Shown here: positions 1 to 10,676 of the stretch, one piece after another
Numbering within the stretch: the stretch's first letter is position 1
Layout: every line of letters begins with the position of its first letter
Assembly (NCBI GenBank): GCA_030407315.1
Contig: JALQPE010002619.1
Location: 84,789 to 148,788 of the forward strand
Origin: Asparagopsis taxiformis
Taxonomy: Eukaryota; Rhodophyta; Florideophyceae; Bonnemaisoniales; Bonnemaisoniaceae
Reading direction: 5' to 3'
DNA length: 64,000 nt
Position numbers and translations under genes: made by a program
Notes under the pieces: generated by a model
Told to the model about the DNA's origin: nothing
What the model saw: only the letters and a program-made list of their open reading frames with translations
Database searches by the model: none

Positions 1-120
1 TTTCATGATCAAACCTTTTTTCACTGGTTTTTCACATCCCTCCGTCGATCATCACCGTCTACTCGCCCGCAAACCTTCCGCTAAGTTGTCTGTACGCAAC
101 ATCTGAAGGGGAAGCTCGTC

Positions 121-909
121 ATGAACGCTACGAATGGCTCTTCTCTTGCGACCTCTTTAATCAATAACAAACAATCCTTCTTCCTTCCAGGCGACCAGCT
201 ATTGGATTTACAGCACGCAAATGCACTGCAAACTATCGCTCCAGATAACGACAAGCGATCAGTGGTCAGATTAGGAGGTGGTATTTCACAGAGAGGTTCC
301 CTTCTTGTTGCGTCCAAAGCAGGGTCCCTAGCTGTGGACAGTCGCAGAAACAAGATATGGGTCCAAAACAATCAAAAACGATATACCCCTGCTTTGGAGG
401 ACATGGTCATTGGTATCGTACAAGATCGCCACGCAGATGAATATCGCCTCGATATCAATGGCACTGACACAGCTACCCTGTCAGCATTGGCCTTCCAGGG
501 TGCTACAAAGAAAAACAAGCCCAATCTCACCATAGGATCTCTGGTGTACTGCAGGATTACACGAGCATCGAAGAATATGGAAGCAGAAGTGTCATGTGTC
601 GAGCCTGGTAACACCAAATCTTGGGTCAGTGGTGAAACATTATATGGTGAATTGAAGGAAGGTAACGTTGTCCAGGTATCCACCGGATTGGCAAAGTCGA
701 TGCTGACTCGTAATGGCTCCGTGTTGCCCACTCTCGGTGCTAAAATTCCTTTCCAATCTGCTGTTGGTGTCAATGGACGTGTCTGGGTGCAGACCGCAAG
801 TACAGCCGAAACCGTCTTATTGTCTATAGCCATACAAAGTGCTGATACTATGCCCGCCGAACAGTGGAAAAACTTTGTCACAAAGCTGTTGGAGCAAGGT
901 ACCAAGTAG
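121..909 (+). CDS. RRP40: Exosome complex subunit RRP40 (EXOSC3-like)
   Basis: A 262-residue intronless frame. It matches the RRP40/EXOSC3 cap subunit of the RNA exosome, which binds RNA at the top of the nine-subunit ring and acts in 3'-5' RNA processing in nucleus and cytoplasm. The order is N-terminal domain, S1 domain (about residues 85-160), then a C-terminal KH-like domain (about 165-250). Diagnostic family stretches are visible: Y-T-P-x-x-x-D-x-V-I-G-I-V near residue 88, L-S-A-L-A-F-Q-G-A-T-K-K-N-K-P-N-L near 120-135, and the conserved R-x-x-x-A-S-K-x-M-E-x-E segment after it. Length is close to the family norm. The ATG at 121 is the first in frame. It is convergent with the biotin fusion gene, whose stop lies 126 bp further on. 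Family assignment is firm; function is from homology. Confidence 0.9.
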   Translation: MNATNGSSLATSLINNKQSFFLPGDQLLDLQHANALQTIAPDNDKRSVVRLGGGISQRGSLLVASKAGSLAVDSRRNKIWVQNNQKRYTPALEDMVIGIVQDRHADEYRLDINGTDTATLSALAFQGATKKNKPNLTIGSLVYCRITRASKNMEAEVSCVEPGNTKSWVSGETLYGELKEGNVVQVSTGLAKSMLTRNGSVLPTLGAKIPFQSAVGVNGRVWVQTASTAETVLLSIAIQSADTMPAEQWKNFVTKLLEQGTK

Positions 910-1035
910 ATTTGACAACGGCTGATGTATTTAGGCATCAATCATTCCTCATAGCAATTCCCATGTATATCTGTATAATAATGCGTTGGCGTGATCGCAC
1001 TGATCGGTAAGCATGTTGGACTACACAGGAAAGCC

Positions 1036-3384
1036 TTACAATTCAAATACGTTGTTTTCTCCGCTCTCCCCACTAGTATTCTCACTTTCTTTGCCCCTCT
1101 TCTTTCTTTTCTTCTCGTGCACAGTATCACCCTCTAGTACCCGCAGTAACGTTTTTGCTGTATGCTCGCACTGCTTGTTTTCCGTAACGGGTGAACATGT
1201 AACATATATTACATTCCCGAGCGGACGTGCTAGTAAACCAGCGTCCTTGAGCTTCCTGACCATATCGGCAGCGCCCGTTGATGCGTACCCAAATTCATCG
1301 GCCTTCAGCTCTATCGCAAGGACGGTCCCAATTATTGTAACATTGTCAACGTCTTCCAAGCAACTAATTTCCCTTGCCTGCATTTCATTCCACGATTCCT
1401 TAAACTTATTCTCTTCAGCTATGAACCGTTCGCTACACCGATACTGTCGCAATGACTCCAAAGCAGCTGCACAGCCTGCTACATGTCCCGTATATGAATG
1501 ACCGTGCAGTAACGCATCACGTTTAGAGTCGCCCTGGAAAGCCTCAAACACTTCCGAGCGTGCTAGAGTGACTGCAAGGGGTACAGAGCCACCAGTAAGT
1601 AGTTTAGCATATGCCGCGATATCCGGATTTCTTCCAAGTATTGCGGCACCACTCTCGGCACCGAGTCGATACAATCCCGTAAACACCTCATCATATACAA
1701 CAGGAATTCCGCGTGATCTACATTCGTCAACTAGTGCACGCTGGAATGCTGGATCTATCAGTCGCATTCCACCCGCTCCCTGCATCACTGGCTCTATGAG
1801 TAACGCACCAATATCCGCTTCTCCAGCTTCAAGTACCTCATCCAGGCGCTTTGCAATTGTCGATTTGTACGCAGGATATTCACGCCGGTTATCAAGAATT
1901 TGATCAAGACTCTTAAACTGCACGTCTTCCTCTTCGACCCAGTCGGGCATACGAACTGTCCAAATACCATCTTCAATACAAGCCACTGGTGGAGCGAAGA
2001 AAATGCCGCGCGGCTCATACCACGCCATCTGTCGAGCATTGTAATCACTGCGAGGTGCACAATCCATAACACCGAGGGTGTCACCATGATAACACCCATC
2101 AATACCAACAATTAGCGTCGGGAGCTTTGAACGATCTGGGAACTGCTCCTCCCGACGTCGGAAAGCCATTTTAAGTGCAACCTCCACGGCTGTCGATCCG
2201 TTATCCGAATAAAACACCCGCGCCGCCCAACCAGATCCTGGGCCCCGCAGTAACTCTTTCGCTAGGTTGTATGAAGGTGAATTCACTGCTTCTGCAAACA
2301 TAACATGCCCATAGCGCGCCACAGCTTGTCCTATAGCAGAAGAAACCTGATGATTACCGTGCCCAACTCCATTTGTCCACCAGCTGCCAATACTATCCAT
2401 CATTCGGTGCATACCGTCTTCACCATGACAGGTGAAGACATCTCCATGCGCAGAGTCTACACAGGTAACACTACCCAGCTTTGAATGTTGTGTGAAGGGA
2501 TACCAGAATATGTTCTTGGCGTCTTCACGCATTTCTGTGAGCTCTGCAGTGCGCTCAGTGTCTACGTATTTGAGATGAGTGTATAGGTTCAAGTAAAACT
2601 CTTCAGCATCTTTTTGAGCAAAGTACTCAGTTAGAGGGACTTCACGCGGTGGTAATGCGGGAGCAACGAACACAGCAGTACCTGGTTTGATATGTTGTTG
2701 AACGGAGACTTCATTTTCCAGTTCTGGGTTGTCAAAGAGGACCACAGCAGGAACATCATATCCTCTTCCGAGGAGTGCTTCGTATGCAGCTATAGTTGCA
2801 GATATACCTCCTAGTCTGGAATCACCCAAGAGCACTGCAGGAAGACGAAGGGCACGGTACATATCAGCCTGTAAAGCCCCTGAGGGTGATGGGGAAAGAA
2901 CACCACCCGCTGTCTCAACCAGTGACATACATCGTCCTCCAGAGCCAAATAATCTTGCATAGTGGGTAAAGTCATCCAGACTGTCAACAACTTTACGGCA
3001 CAGCTCATCATCACCCGGTACTGGCGATGTGGTGAGACGCGCGGCAAGATCAGGACTGACAGGTTGTTCGAGGTTTAATAAAGTCGTTGATCGTGCGTTG
3101 GGAGCAAGTTTGGCGACAATTGCGCCGTCATCATCATCTGGGTATCCAGATTGCACAGGTTTTAAATACAGTGATTGGGTCTGTGCATTGCGAAGGAGTG
3201 CTGCACTTAGAACAGTCTTTCCCACGCCAGTGTTGGATCCCCAGATTTGTAGCGTCAATGGAGGTGGATGCAAAGAACCCGGTCCAGATTGTGTACTGAA
3301 CGAGTGAACGCCACATGAGGCTAGTAAGCCTGGACGACGGAATGAAGCAGCAAAAAGCTTGTTCACGCTGACTGCCTTGTACAT
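1036..3384 (-). CDS. BIO3-BIO1: Bifunctional dethiobiotin synthetase / DAPA aminotransferase (BIO3-BIO1 fusion)
   Basis: A 782-residue intronless frame carrying two biotin-synthesis enzymes in one chain, as in plants and many fungi. The N-terminal third is dethiobiotin synthetase with the P-loop G-S-N-T-G-V-G-K-T near residues 49-57. The C-terminal two thirds are a class III PLP aminotransferase (7,8-diaminopelargonate synthase), with G-S-W-W-T-N-G-V-G-H-G, Y-D-E-V-F-T-G-x-x-R and the PLP lysine region A-K-L-L-T-G-G. The Arg/Ser-rich start resembles a mitochondrial presequence, and the plant fusion is mitochondrial, so that location is inferred. A Lys-rich tail (K-K-R-K-K-R-G-K) near the C-terminus lies outside the usual domain. 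The start is divergent from NUP85, 242 bp away. Activity is from homology. Confidence 0.92.
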   Translation of the reverse strand: MYKAVSVNKLFAASFRRPGLLASCGVHSFSTQSGPGSLHPPPLTLQIWGSNTGVGKTVLSAALLRNAQTQSLYLKPVQSGYPDDDDGAIVAKLAPNARSTTLLNLEQPVSPDLAARLTTSPVPGDDELCRKVVDSLDDFTHYARLFGSGGRCMSLVETAGGVLSPSPSGALQADMYRALRLPAVLLGDSRLGGISATIAAYEALLGRGYDVPAVVLFDNPELENEVSVQQHIKPGTAVFVAPALPPREVPLTEYFAQKDAEEFYLNLYTHLKYVDTERTAELTEMREDAKNIFWYPFTQHSKLGSVTCVDSAHGDVFTCHGEDGMHRMMDSIGSWWTNGVGHGNHQVSSAIGQAVARYGHVMFAEAVNSPSYNLAKELLRGPGSGWAARVFYSDNGSTAVEVALKMAFRRREEQFPDRSKLPTLIVGIDGCYHGDTLGVMDCAPRSDYNARQMAWYEPRGIFFAPPVACIEDGIWTVRMPDWVEEEDVQFKSLDQILDNRREYPAYKSTIAKRLDEVLEAGEADIGALLIEPVMQGAGGMRLIDPAFQRALVDECRSRGIPVVYDEVFTGLYRLGAESGAAILGRNPDIAAYAKLLTGGSVPLAVTLARSEVFEAFQGDSKRDALLHGHSYTGHVAGCAAALESLRQYRCSERFIAEENKFKESWNEMQAREISCLEDVDNVTIIGTVLAIELKADEFGYASTGAADMVRKLKDAGLLARPLGNVIYVTCSPVTENKQCEHTAKTLLRVLEGDTVHEKKRKKRGKESENTSGESGENNVFEL

Positions 3385-3626
3385 TTCGCCTTGCAGCCGC
3401 TATTAATCGTCAAAGAATGTTCGAGGTTCTCTTGCCGAGGTCGGGCAATTGGGAGATTGGAGACAACAAGACTTCTTCAGACTGGAACGATTTGATCTGC
3501 GGATCTATTAGCGAAATTGTTGAATTCAAAATTTGTATCCAACATTTTTGAGGCATCGTTCTACATTTGCGTTCGGTCGTTGCAAATCCTTGATCCACCC
3601 CGCTTCCCCATTGTTCCTCTGCCGCT

Positions 3627-5615
3627 ATGGCTCCGGCACCGATAAGCATTGCTCAACTACCAGAAGAACATATTCCATCCAGTCCAGGAGACTTACCCGA
3701 AAACGGCTTGCAAGTTGAATCACTTCTCCCGCCTGCCTATTTAACTTTATTCTTTTGCGGTCACGTTCACTTCTTCAATACAACGCTCAGTCTCTCTACA
3801 AAATCTGCGCGATACCGTGCTCTAATCCTCTCATGTCGTGAAACGCTCTCTTCCGACGTCTCTGAAACACAACAAGACTCCATTGTGGCACTATCAGATG
3901 CGTTGAAAGTCTGGCATCTTCTGGAGGCCATGTATCTATCTGATACATCTGACACTCATATTTCCCTCTTCGTCTCTGAATGGTACAGAGTCAATTACGA
4001 AGAACCCACCTCCGAAATCAAGTCTATCACGCCGTATACATCGGAGGACGAATTCTGGCCGCTCCTTACCAAACTGGCGATCGTTGGTGAATTTGCTGCA
4101 ATACGACAGCTCCTCCTAGCTCGGATCCAACAAAACGACTCTCTCACGGCCGACTGGGCTGATGCAACAGGTGCCGCCCAGCTCGGCCGTCCGCCCACCC
4201 ATTCTTCACAATTATACTCACACGTGGAGGCCATCCTTGCGCGCGCCCCAGGCTTTCATATCGCTGCGCGTGCCGACGGATCTTGGAACGAATGGCAGCG
4301 CAATTGCACGCTTTGGGCAACTTCAGATGAGCTTCAGGACCATCCTGCTGCTGCTCGTCTTCTCGCTCTTCTCGGTGGAAGTACTGAAGATATCGCTAAA
4401 GCATGCTCCAACTGGCAGGAAATGCTTGTCGCTTGCTCCATATACGCACATTTTAATATATCACACGGTGGTCATCTTCGCGGAAGCCCCTTCCTCATCG
4501 AACAAGCATGTGCACATGCGTCTGCAGCTTTTGACACTCCGGCTAATGTCGCAGGTGGTGCGCTGTTGGAAGCAGCGATGGGTCATGCCGATAATGCGAT
4601 CGTTCATATGGGTGCATGTTTACCAAGTAGCTGGTTTTCAGCTCATCTATGTGATCTACTCGTTCGTGGCGGAAAAATGACCGATGCGCTATCTGTTGAC
4701 TTGGGCTCTGAAGATACATCGATTGGTATGCGTGAGTACTATATCAGAGATTTTGCACGAGGACTTGAGCGCTACCGCGGTATGTGGCGAATTGCTGCAG
4801 ACTATTTTATGCAATGCCCTTCACAAGGCCAATCGCTGCTGGTCGATATGTTGTTGAGAGTGCCGTTTGATAGCCATGCCGACCCAACTGCTGAAAAAGT
4901 GCTGCTGGTTTGTAAAAAGCGCAAGCTGCGGAAGACCGCTCGAGATATATGTGAAAGACTGGGAACAGATTGTTTGCAACAGGATAACCTGGGCGGGGCA
5001 ATGTCTTGGTACGCACGCGCAGGGTTGTCGAAGCGTGCAGAGAGCGTTGCAGTGCAAGCACTACGCAGAGCAGAGGTAGAAGGGCCTGGCTCACGGGCAG
5101 CACGATCACTCTTTTGTGTGGTTCGAGCAGTTATTAACTTTGGAGATGAGAAAATGCGCGAACAATTCCAATATATGCGCGTCTACAGCGAGATGCAGTC
5201 ATATCTGGTAGACATATCAAAGTTTGCGGAAAACGTTGATGATGTCCCTCTGGTAATGAAATTTGTAGCCGCAGTCCGCAGACTACTCGGTGGAGGAGGC
5301 TTACCACGCAGTTTTTGGTGCATTGTTGCATATGAGGCTGCTAAAGTGCTAGAAATCCACCCTTCCACCGCCTCCTGCTTTCCACGGACAGCTATTAATG
5401 AAATTTTGGGTGCATTGCAACTTGTTTCTGGACCGCATCGAAGTATTGAATTAATATCTGGGCTGAGAAGAAGACTAGCTTTCGATGCTAATGCGACGCA
5501 ATCATCTAACACATCCGATCTAGGAATTGCAAGTATAGAGGAAGCTGAATCGGCAATGGGCCAATGCCGAAGCATATTTGTACGAAACGCCGCAAAGAAG
5601 ATCAACTCTGAGTAA
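3627..5615 (+). CDS. NUP85: Nucleoporin Nup85/Nup75-like
   Basis: A 662-residue intronless frame, nearly all predicted helical. It fits Nup85, the alpha-solenoid member of the Y-shaped (Nup107-160) nuclear pore complex. Family-like stretches are V-W-H-L-L-E-A-M-Y-L (about residues 93-102), a Trp-containing helix after it, and E-F-W-P-L-L-T-K-L-A-I-V-G-E-F-A-A-I-R-Q (about 140-160). Overall length equals the family norm. The gene shares a 242 bp divergent intergenic stretch with the biotin fusion gene. Its stop is only 3 bp from the stop of the convergent XRCC4-like gene, so the 3' untranslated regions must overlap. Assignment rests on these stretches and length; Nup solenoids diverge strongly, so another Y-complex solenoid is the main alternative. 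Confidence 0.75.
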   Translation: MAPAPISIAQLPEEHIPSSPGDLPENGLQVESLLPPAYLTLFFCGHVHFFNTTLSLSTKSARYRALILSCRETLSSDVSETQQDSIVALSDALKVWHLLEAMYLSDTSDTHISLFVSEWYRVNYEEPTSEIKSITPYTSEDEFWPLLTKLAIVGEFAAIRQLLLARIQQNDSLTADWADATGAAQLGRPPTHSSQLYSHVEAILARAPGFHIAARADGSWNEWQRNCTLWATSDELQDHPAAARLLALLGGSTEDIAKACSNWQEMLVACSIYAHFNISHGGHLRGSPFLIEQACAHASAAFDTPANVAGGALLEAAMGHADNAIVHMGACLPSSWFSAHLCDLLVRGGKMTDALSVDLGSEDTSIGMREYYIRDFARGLERYRGMWRIAADYFMQCPSQGQSLLVDMLLRVPFDSHADPTAEKVLLVCKKRKLRKTARDICERLGTDCLQQDNLGGAMSWYARAGLSKRAESVAVQALRRAEVEGPGSRAARSLFCVVRAVINFGDEKMREQFQYMRVYSEMQSYLVDISKFAENVDDVPLVMKFVAAVRRLLGGGGLPRSFWCIVAYEAAKVLEIHPSTASCFPRTAINEILGALQLVSGPHRSIELISGLRRRLAFDANATQSSNTSDLGIASIEEAESAMGQCRSIFVRNAAKKINSE

Positions 5616-5618
5616 AAA

Positions 5619-6356
5619 TCATGACTTATCCTTCCAGTAATTCCTCTTTTCCTCCATTAGAACCCTCAATCCACGCTCAATGACCCCGTCGTCATCGAGC
5701 TTGTTCTGCACAGATTTTTCTACCTTGCTCACCAGCTCTTGGCGACGCTGGGAAAGAATCGAAACATTGTCACGCACTTCCTGCAAATCAGCTTCAGTAT
5801 TCGTAAGATATGCCATCGTTCTGTCGAGGAATTGTTGTGATTCAAGCGGCCTGGATGCTTCCAATCGTACGTCTACTTTGAACGCTTCAGAACTAAAACA
5901 GACCGTCACACCAGGGCGACTAGCTTCGTTCATTTCAATCCTGATGGCTCCCTCTGTTGTATCCACAACATTCATAAGGCTTTTCACAAGGGCGGCTGCG
6001 TTCTTTGCCGCACTCGTATTCTGAATGAAAATTTCTTCATCATTGTGTGACCCAACATATGACACATCACCGTTACTTACCGAAATACGAAGAACGGCGT
6101 ACCGGTTGGCATTTTGTCTAAAGCATTCAAACAGAGTGTACCATGTTGTTTGTTGCACATCTGTCATTTCACCGTTTACTTCAGGTGTGATTATTCGAGT
6201 CTGCCACCATGATGGGCCGCTTTTCTCCATTTTTACATTGACACCAGAGATGGTAGATTTGCCTCGGTCACAAGGAACTATGCTGTGGTAGACAACGGAG
6301 AGAAATTGGTCTTCTACGATGGTTTTAGTTCTCCTGAAATGGTACTTCGCTGGCAA
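5619..6356 (-). CDS. XRCC4-like head plus coiled-coil protein (tentative); 5' end uncertain
   Basis: An open frame of about 245 codons. The first 170 residues look like a beta-rich head (F-L-S-V-V-Y-H, W-W-Q-T-R-I, Y-A-V-L-R-I-S). A heptad-rich helix follows (about 175-245), ending R-V-L-M-E-E-K-R-N-Y-W. Head-then-stalk layout and the E-K-R/K segment resemble XRCC4, the DNA ligase IV partner in end joining; SAS-6 shares the fold but belongs to centrioles, which red algae lack. The frame opens at a TTG, so an ATG exon is probably missing. One candidate is an ATG at 6524 with a donor GTGTGT at 6516, joined in frame to an acceptor at 6334 (exon 2 = 5619-6333); no good branch point supports it. 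A CTAAC plus T-tract acceptor lies at about 6531. The family call is weak. Confidence 0.4.
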   Translation of the reverse strand: MPAKYHFRRTKTIVEDQFLSVVYHSIVPCDRGKSTISGVNVKMEKSGPSWWQTRIITPEVNGEMTDVQQTTWYTLFECFRQNANRYAVLRISVSNGDVSYVGSHNDEEIFIQNTSAAKNAAALVKSLMNVVDTTEGAIRIEMNEASRPGVTVCFSSEAFKVDVRLEASRPLESQQFLDRTMAYLTNTEADLQEVRDNVSILSQRRQELVSKVEKSVQNKLDDDGVIERGLRVLMEEKRNYWKDKS

Positions 6357-6524
6357 CAGATAAATCGGAGAAATCGGAAATACTGCAATTCATTCATCTG
6401 CCCCCTTCCACGTGAATTGTGTAGTTTGGAACGATAAACGCAGACTTGTGACGCAAAGGCATTTACTAAACACGAGGGTTCTCTATCTGTCGTTGGTCTT
6501 ATGAAGGGAAACACACCTTGGCAT

Positions 6525-9056
6525 GCCTGCAAAAAAAATGGTTAGTCGACTCGAGTGTACCTATTATCCATGTACGACAACAGCCCAATTACACAAAGAA
6601 CGCATGCGTATGCCGATTTGATTTACACTAATTCATCTTTTCTGTCGATAGAGTTTCTCACGCAACGTCGAGACTGAAGAGATCACATGCGTCCAACAGA
6701 GGACGACAGCAATACCACCATCTTCTGTATTCCTCTCACAAAAAACCCACTGTATCAAGGGTGACCTGTCTCTAGAAGCACGCGTTATCTATGTAGATCT
6801 GCCACAGTCACCGTCATTACATAGTCTGTTTTAACTTTCTGTAATGGATGACTCAGAACTGTATTATGACACGTCGCTTCCGGGAGGTATGCTTAGTCAT
6901 TATGTTAAGATGAATAATGTTTCAAATACCATCACAATTTGAGTAACGCACTTCCCCAACATGCCGTCATAATCGCTTCTTCTTCTCACAATCGCATTTT
7001 GGGACTGATGGAACCGACAACTTGTCCGGAAATAACGCCGCCGAGATTTCCGAGGAGAGAATGACAGTATTAGACTGAGAGTGTGCACGCGTAACCCCGG
7101 GTTGGAAATAGATGTACAATGATCAGTATGTGAAAGGGGCATGTGTATGTCGAAAACAAGTGCGCCAAATTCCAAATTGTTACTAGAGCCCTTCTACTCT
7201 AAGCTATTTCAAGAAGGAACTCGATTTCGTTCCCTTACTTGTTGGTGGCGTCTGTATATTATAGAAATGAAAGATCAGTGGACCACATAGCAGAGTTCCC
7301 ATTAGTCTGGATTTCTACTTTACGACGATGCGTATGACGGAAGGGGACTATCGGTTGCTGATAGTTGCAGAGCTCACGTAAGATTCCATAATTTAACCTC
7401 AAGCGTTTCTAGACTCACCGGGGCTTAAGTGGTCCACTGCAATGGAATGTGTAATGAAGCCTTCCTGTCGGAAACGTCTTGGGGCATGCTCATAGTGATA
7501 AATTATATGCTTTTCTCAGTAACTCGGTATTATTGAGACGCACCATAACTCGTGCGTAGGTCAGCGTTAGGCGCATCACTCCACGACGACATGTAGTAAA
7601 TGTCACGGATTTTTACCCCGTGTTTAGTCGAGATATTACACTCTTTTCATAGACGTTGATTTTCTTCGTTGCACACATCGACGAGAAGAAACATAGAGTG
7701 AGCGTCACCACTGCAGTGAGTCAGGTTTCGGAGGGAAAGAGGACGGGAGAGTTGGTGACAGTAACGTAGTAAGAGATGTAATGAAAACATACACCAGATT
7801 GAAATCATTGCGGCATTGCCACGGATTTTTGGACCCTCTTGAAACATAAATATCATAAACAATGGGTCAAAGCTGGTTTGGCAAGTTAAGAAATCATGTC
7901 ACGGTCACCAGCGTGTCTCTGTGATCCTTACTTCTGTTCCAAGGACAACAAACTTATCATAGAGACATTGGAAAGTATTGGGCATCTTTGCCCAAATTCC
8001 ATATCTGTAGCAAGCACGTGGTTCTGGAAAGGTACATGACACAGCCTTGTAGATAAGTGTCAGTATTTGTAACTCTTTCGCTTAAGATGATGTAACTTTC
8101 TAAGTCAGCTGGGCCCAAGTTCATTTGTACGATGATGTGACAGTAAGCGATGTCAGAGAGACTATCGGGTCTGAGCGGACATCGGAGAGATTTAAAAGTG
8201 GAGTCGGCTGAAAACGCTGAGGTTGTGGATTCAAGAAGAACATGGAAGTATGAGTTGAGAGAAGTTGCCTTGCAGAGATTTGGGTGGCAGTATCGCGCGA
8301 GCTGCGGCACGCAATTCCACTATTCCTTTTGCATCCCAAAAAACCGATATTAGTCGAAACGCTGTATTCGTTACTGGATGAGCGTATTGTTGGGATCAAC
8401 TTGTTGCCTGACTTGGTGTGATGGTTAAACTCTAGAAAAAGCGCTCGGGGAGAATGGCAATGGAACCACAGATGTTGAAACGATACACTTGAAACTGGAT
8501 TGTCGTTCTGAAAATGTGGCAAGCGATGAACAGACGGTTTATGTGATAGTCAAGATGTTACAACACTCGAGGTGCAAAGTTGTTCATCAAGTTTGGCATG
8601 TGATAGTGTATAGAATGCAACTTTGTTAGTCTACTCGTATGTCGATAGATACAGATTATGGCCATGCATGTACAAGGTGTGTAGATTGGGAAGGAATGAC
8701 GTGTTACATCAGCATATATACGGCAGCGGGAGTAGCGCTATTGGTTACCAGCTTTGCGCAAGCGCCATAATTGACTAGTCGCGTGAAGGTACGCTCGAGG
8801 GTACGCGAGCCAACGATGTGTGTGATGGTTGAACAAAAGAATGGAAGACGTCATGAAAAATTGCGGCGAAAAATTATTCAGCCGAATATTCGAAATACGC
8901 GCCATTGCACGACTTGATAATGCCACGCATCCACGCTTACACGATCGAGCCCTGCTGGCAATACAACGCCAAGTGCTCACACCATTGGGCCTGTAACAGT
9001 ACAAGACCTCAACCGCATCCGCATCCGTTGCAAGCCGTTCGCGCCATCAAAAAACC
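6525..9056. other. 2.5 kb without a recognisable gene
   Basis: No reading frame here has recognisable homology or convincing coding character, and I see no tRNA-like boxes, tandem repeats or LTR ends. Short frames on both strands have the composition of random sequence. It is the longest empty stretch in the otherwise compact left part of the window and lies upstream of the MGDG synthase gene. A non-coding RNA or small intron-rich gene cannot be excluded by eye. Confidence 0.5.
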
Positions 9057-10676
9057 ATGCCATCAACAAACTTGGAAAGTAGCGACCACGTCGTTCCCAC
9101 CTCCCCTCTTTCCGCCACAATTGACGACAGCGACGGCGATATCTACCCCGCAACCACCCTTCCGCCCTCGCTTTCATCGCGCGCACCCGCCGATGAATCC
9201 GACCTTGTGCTCACCCTGCGTTCGCTCGAGCGTCTGGTCACCTCGGCGCGCAAAATGCGCATCCTCCTCCTCTCCTCCGACACCGGCGGCGGCCATCGCG
9301 CCTCCGCCCAGGCGCTCAAGGCAGCTCTGGAGCAGTTGCACCCCGGCCGTGTCCACGTGAGCATTGTGGATTTTTGGGTTCAATTTGCAGAGGGAATGTT
9401 CTCGCAAATGCCGAATCAATATGCTTTCATGGCCAAACATCCGTGGATTTGGAAGGCATCATACGAATTCACTCGCTTCCCTCCCGGTCGCGCATTCGCA
9501 GAGACCCTCGCTAATTCCTTTGCCCATCGCAATGTCCGCCAAGCCTTTGAAGAGTATGCCCCTGACCTCATCATTTCCGTCCATCCGCTCGTTAACACGC
9601 TCAGCCAAAAGGTTTTGCGTAACATGAACAAATTTTCCGGTATTCCAACCGTGCCCTATGTCACTGTCGTGACCGACCTGGGTAGTGCTCATCCGACCTG
9701 GTTTCACAAGGGCGTCGATATGACCTATGTGCCCACTGACGGCGTGCGTCAAGTTGCGAAACGCGTCGGCGTGCCGTCGCAAAAACTGCGACAGCTTGGT
9801 CTTCCCGTTCGCGAGCCGTTCTGGCGCCCACCCATGGACAAGCTCAAACTTCGCTCTCAGCTTGGATTGCGCTTGGACACGCCTGCTGTCCTGATTGTTG
9901 GAGGAGGCGATGGCGTCGGCGGGCTCAAGCGCATCGTGGAAACGTTGGCTTCGTCGCTCGCGGAACAAGTTGGGCCTGATGGCGTTCAGCTTGTGGTTGT
10001 TTGCGGAAAGAATGAGTCCCTGAAACAGCACCTAACTTCTAAGACATGGCCGCTTCCGATGAAGGCTATGGGTTATGTGAATAACATGAGCGAGTGGATG
10101 GCAGCTTGTGATATTCTTTGCTCCAAGGCTGGACCAGGCACGATTGCTGAAGCGCTTATTCGTGGACTGCCGACTGTTATTACTGGATTTTTACCGGGAC
10201 AGGAGGAGGCCAACGTGAAATACGTTGTCGATAAAGGAGTGGGAGAATTTGCGAAGAAACCGCGCAAAATCGCGGATACTGTCGCAAAATGGCTCAAAAA
10301 TCCTTCTTTGTTGACAATGATGTCTCAACGTGCTCTGGAATGCGGCCGACCAGATTCCACCATGGCAATAGCGTCGGATATTATTGCAGTTGCAAGAGCC
10401 AAAATCGATCACAATATTGCTACGCTAGAAAGAGAACAAAGACTTCGAGGTCGTTCCGAATCCGAAAGCGCCGCATTACAAGCTGTAGTTCCCTACACTC
10501 CCAAACTGGAAGATTCGGACTCACACCTTCTCTACAGAGTTCGATTTCTTCTTCGTATCGTTATGGGCGCCGTAATTGTACAAGAGGCTCTCAATCACGA
10601 GCCCAAATCACAGGGAACCCCGCCCACTTCGCCGGTAGGGTCACCGTTAGAACGTACCAAGACATCCGTTGTATAG
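9057..10676 (+). CDS. MGD1: Monogalactosyldiacylglycerol (MGDG) synthase, plastid
   Basis: A 539-residue frame of the GT28 family. The enzyme transfers galactose from UDP-galactose to diacylglycerol to make the main plastid-membrane galactolipid. The N-terminal MGDG-synthase domain starts near residue 67 with M-R-I-L-L-L-S-S-D-T-G-G-G-H-R-A-S-A, followed by the V-D-F-W segment, P-D-L-I-I-S-V-H-P-L and H-P-T-W-F-H-K. The C-terminal nucleotide-sugar domain has G-G-G-D-G-V-G-G near residue 280 and the donor-binding P-G-T-I-A-E-A-L-I-R-G-L-P near residue 360. The 60-odd residues before the core may act in envelope targeting. The local sequence is GC-rich at the 5' end. It is convergent with the CpcF-like gene, 168 bp away. 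Family assignment is firm. Confidence 0.95.
   Translation: MPSTNLESSDHVVPTSPLSATIDDSDGDIYPATTLPPSLSSRAPADESDLVLTLRSLERLVTSARKMRILLLSSDTGGGHRASAQALKAALEQLHPGRVHVSIVDFWVQFAEGMFSQMPNQYAFMAKHPWIWKASYEFTRFPPGRAFAETLANSFAHRNVRQAFEEYAPDLIISVHPLVNTLSQKVLRNMNKFSGIPTVPYVTVVTDLGSAHPTWFHKGVDMTYVPTDGVRQVAKRVGVPSQKLRQLGLPVREPFWRPPMDKLKLRSQLGLRLDTPAVLIVGGGDGVGGLKRIVETLASSLAEQVGPDGVQLVVVCGKNESLKQHLTSKTWPLPMKAMGYVNNMSEWMAACDILCSKAGPGTIAEALIRGLPTVITGFLPGQEEANVKYVVDKGVGEFAKKPRKIADTVAKWLKNPSLLTMMSQRALECGRPDSTMAIASDIIAVARAKIDHNIATLEREQRLRGRSESESAALQAVVPYTPKLEDSDSHLLYRVRFLLRIVMGAVIVQEALNHEPKSQGTPPTSPVGSPLERTKTSVV

Noticed and set aside
5619..6356. SAS-6 centriole protein
   Set aside because: It shares the head-stalk fold with XRCC4, but red algae have no centrioles or flagella and the N-terminal SAS-6 signature was not seen.
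8121..8522. 133-codon minus-strand frame in the long gap
   Set aside because: Ser/Asn/Leu-rich composition without any folded-domain pattern; it overlaps another equally unconvincing frame.
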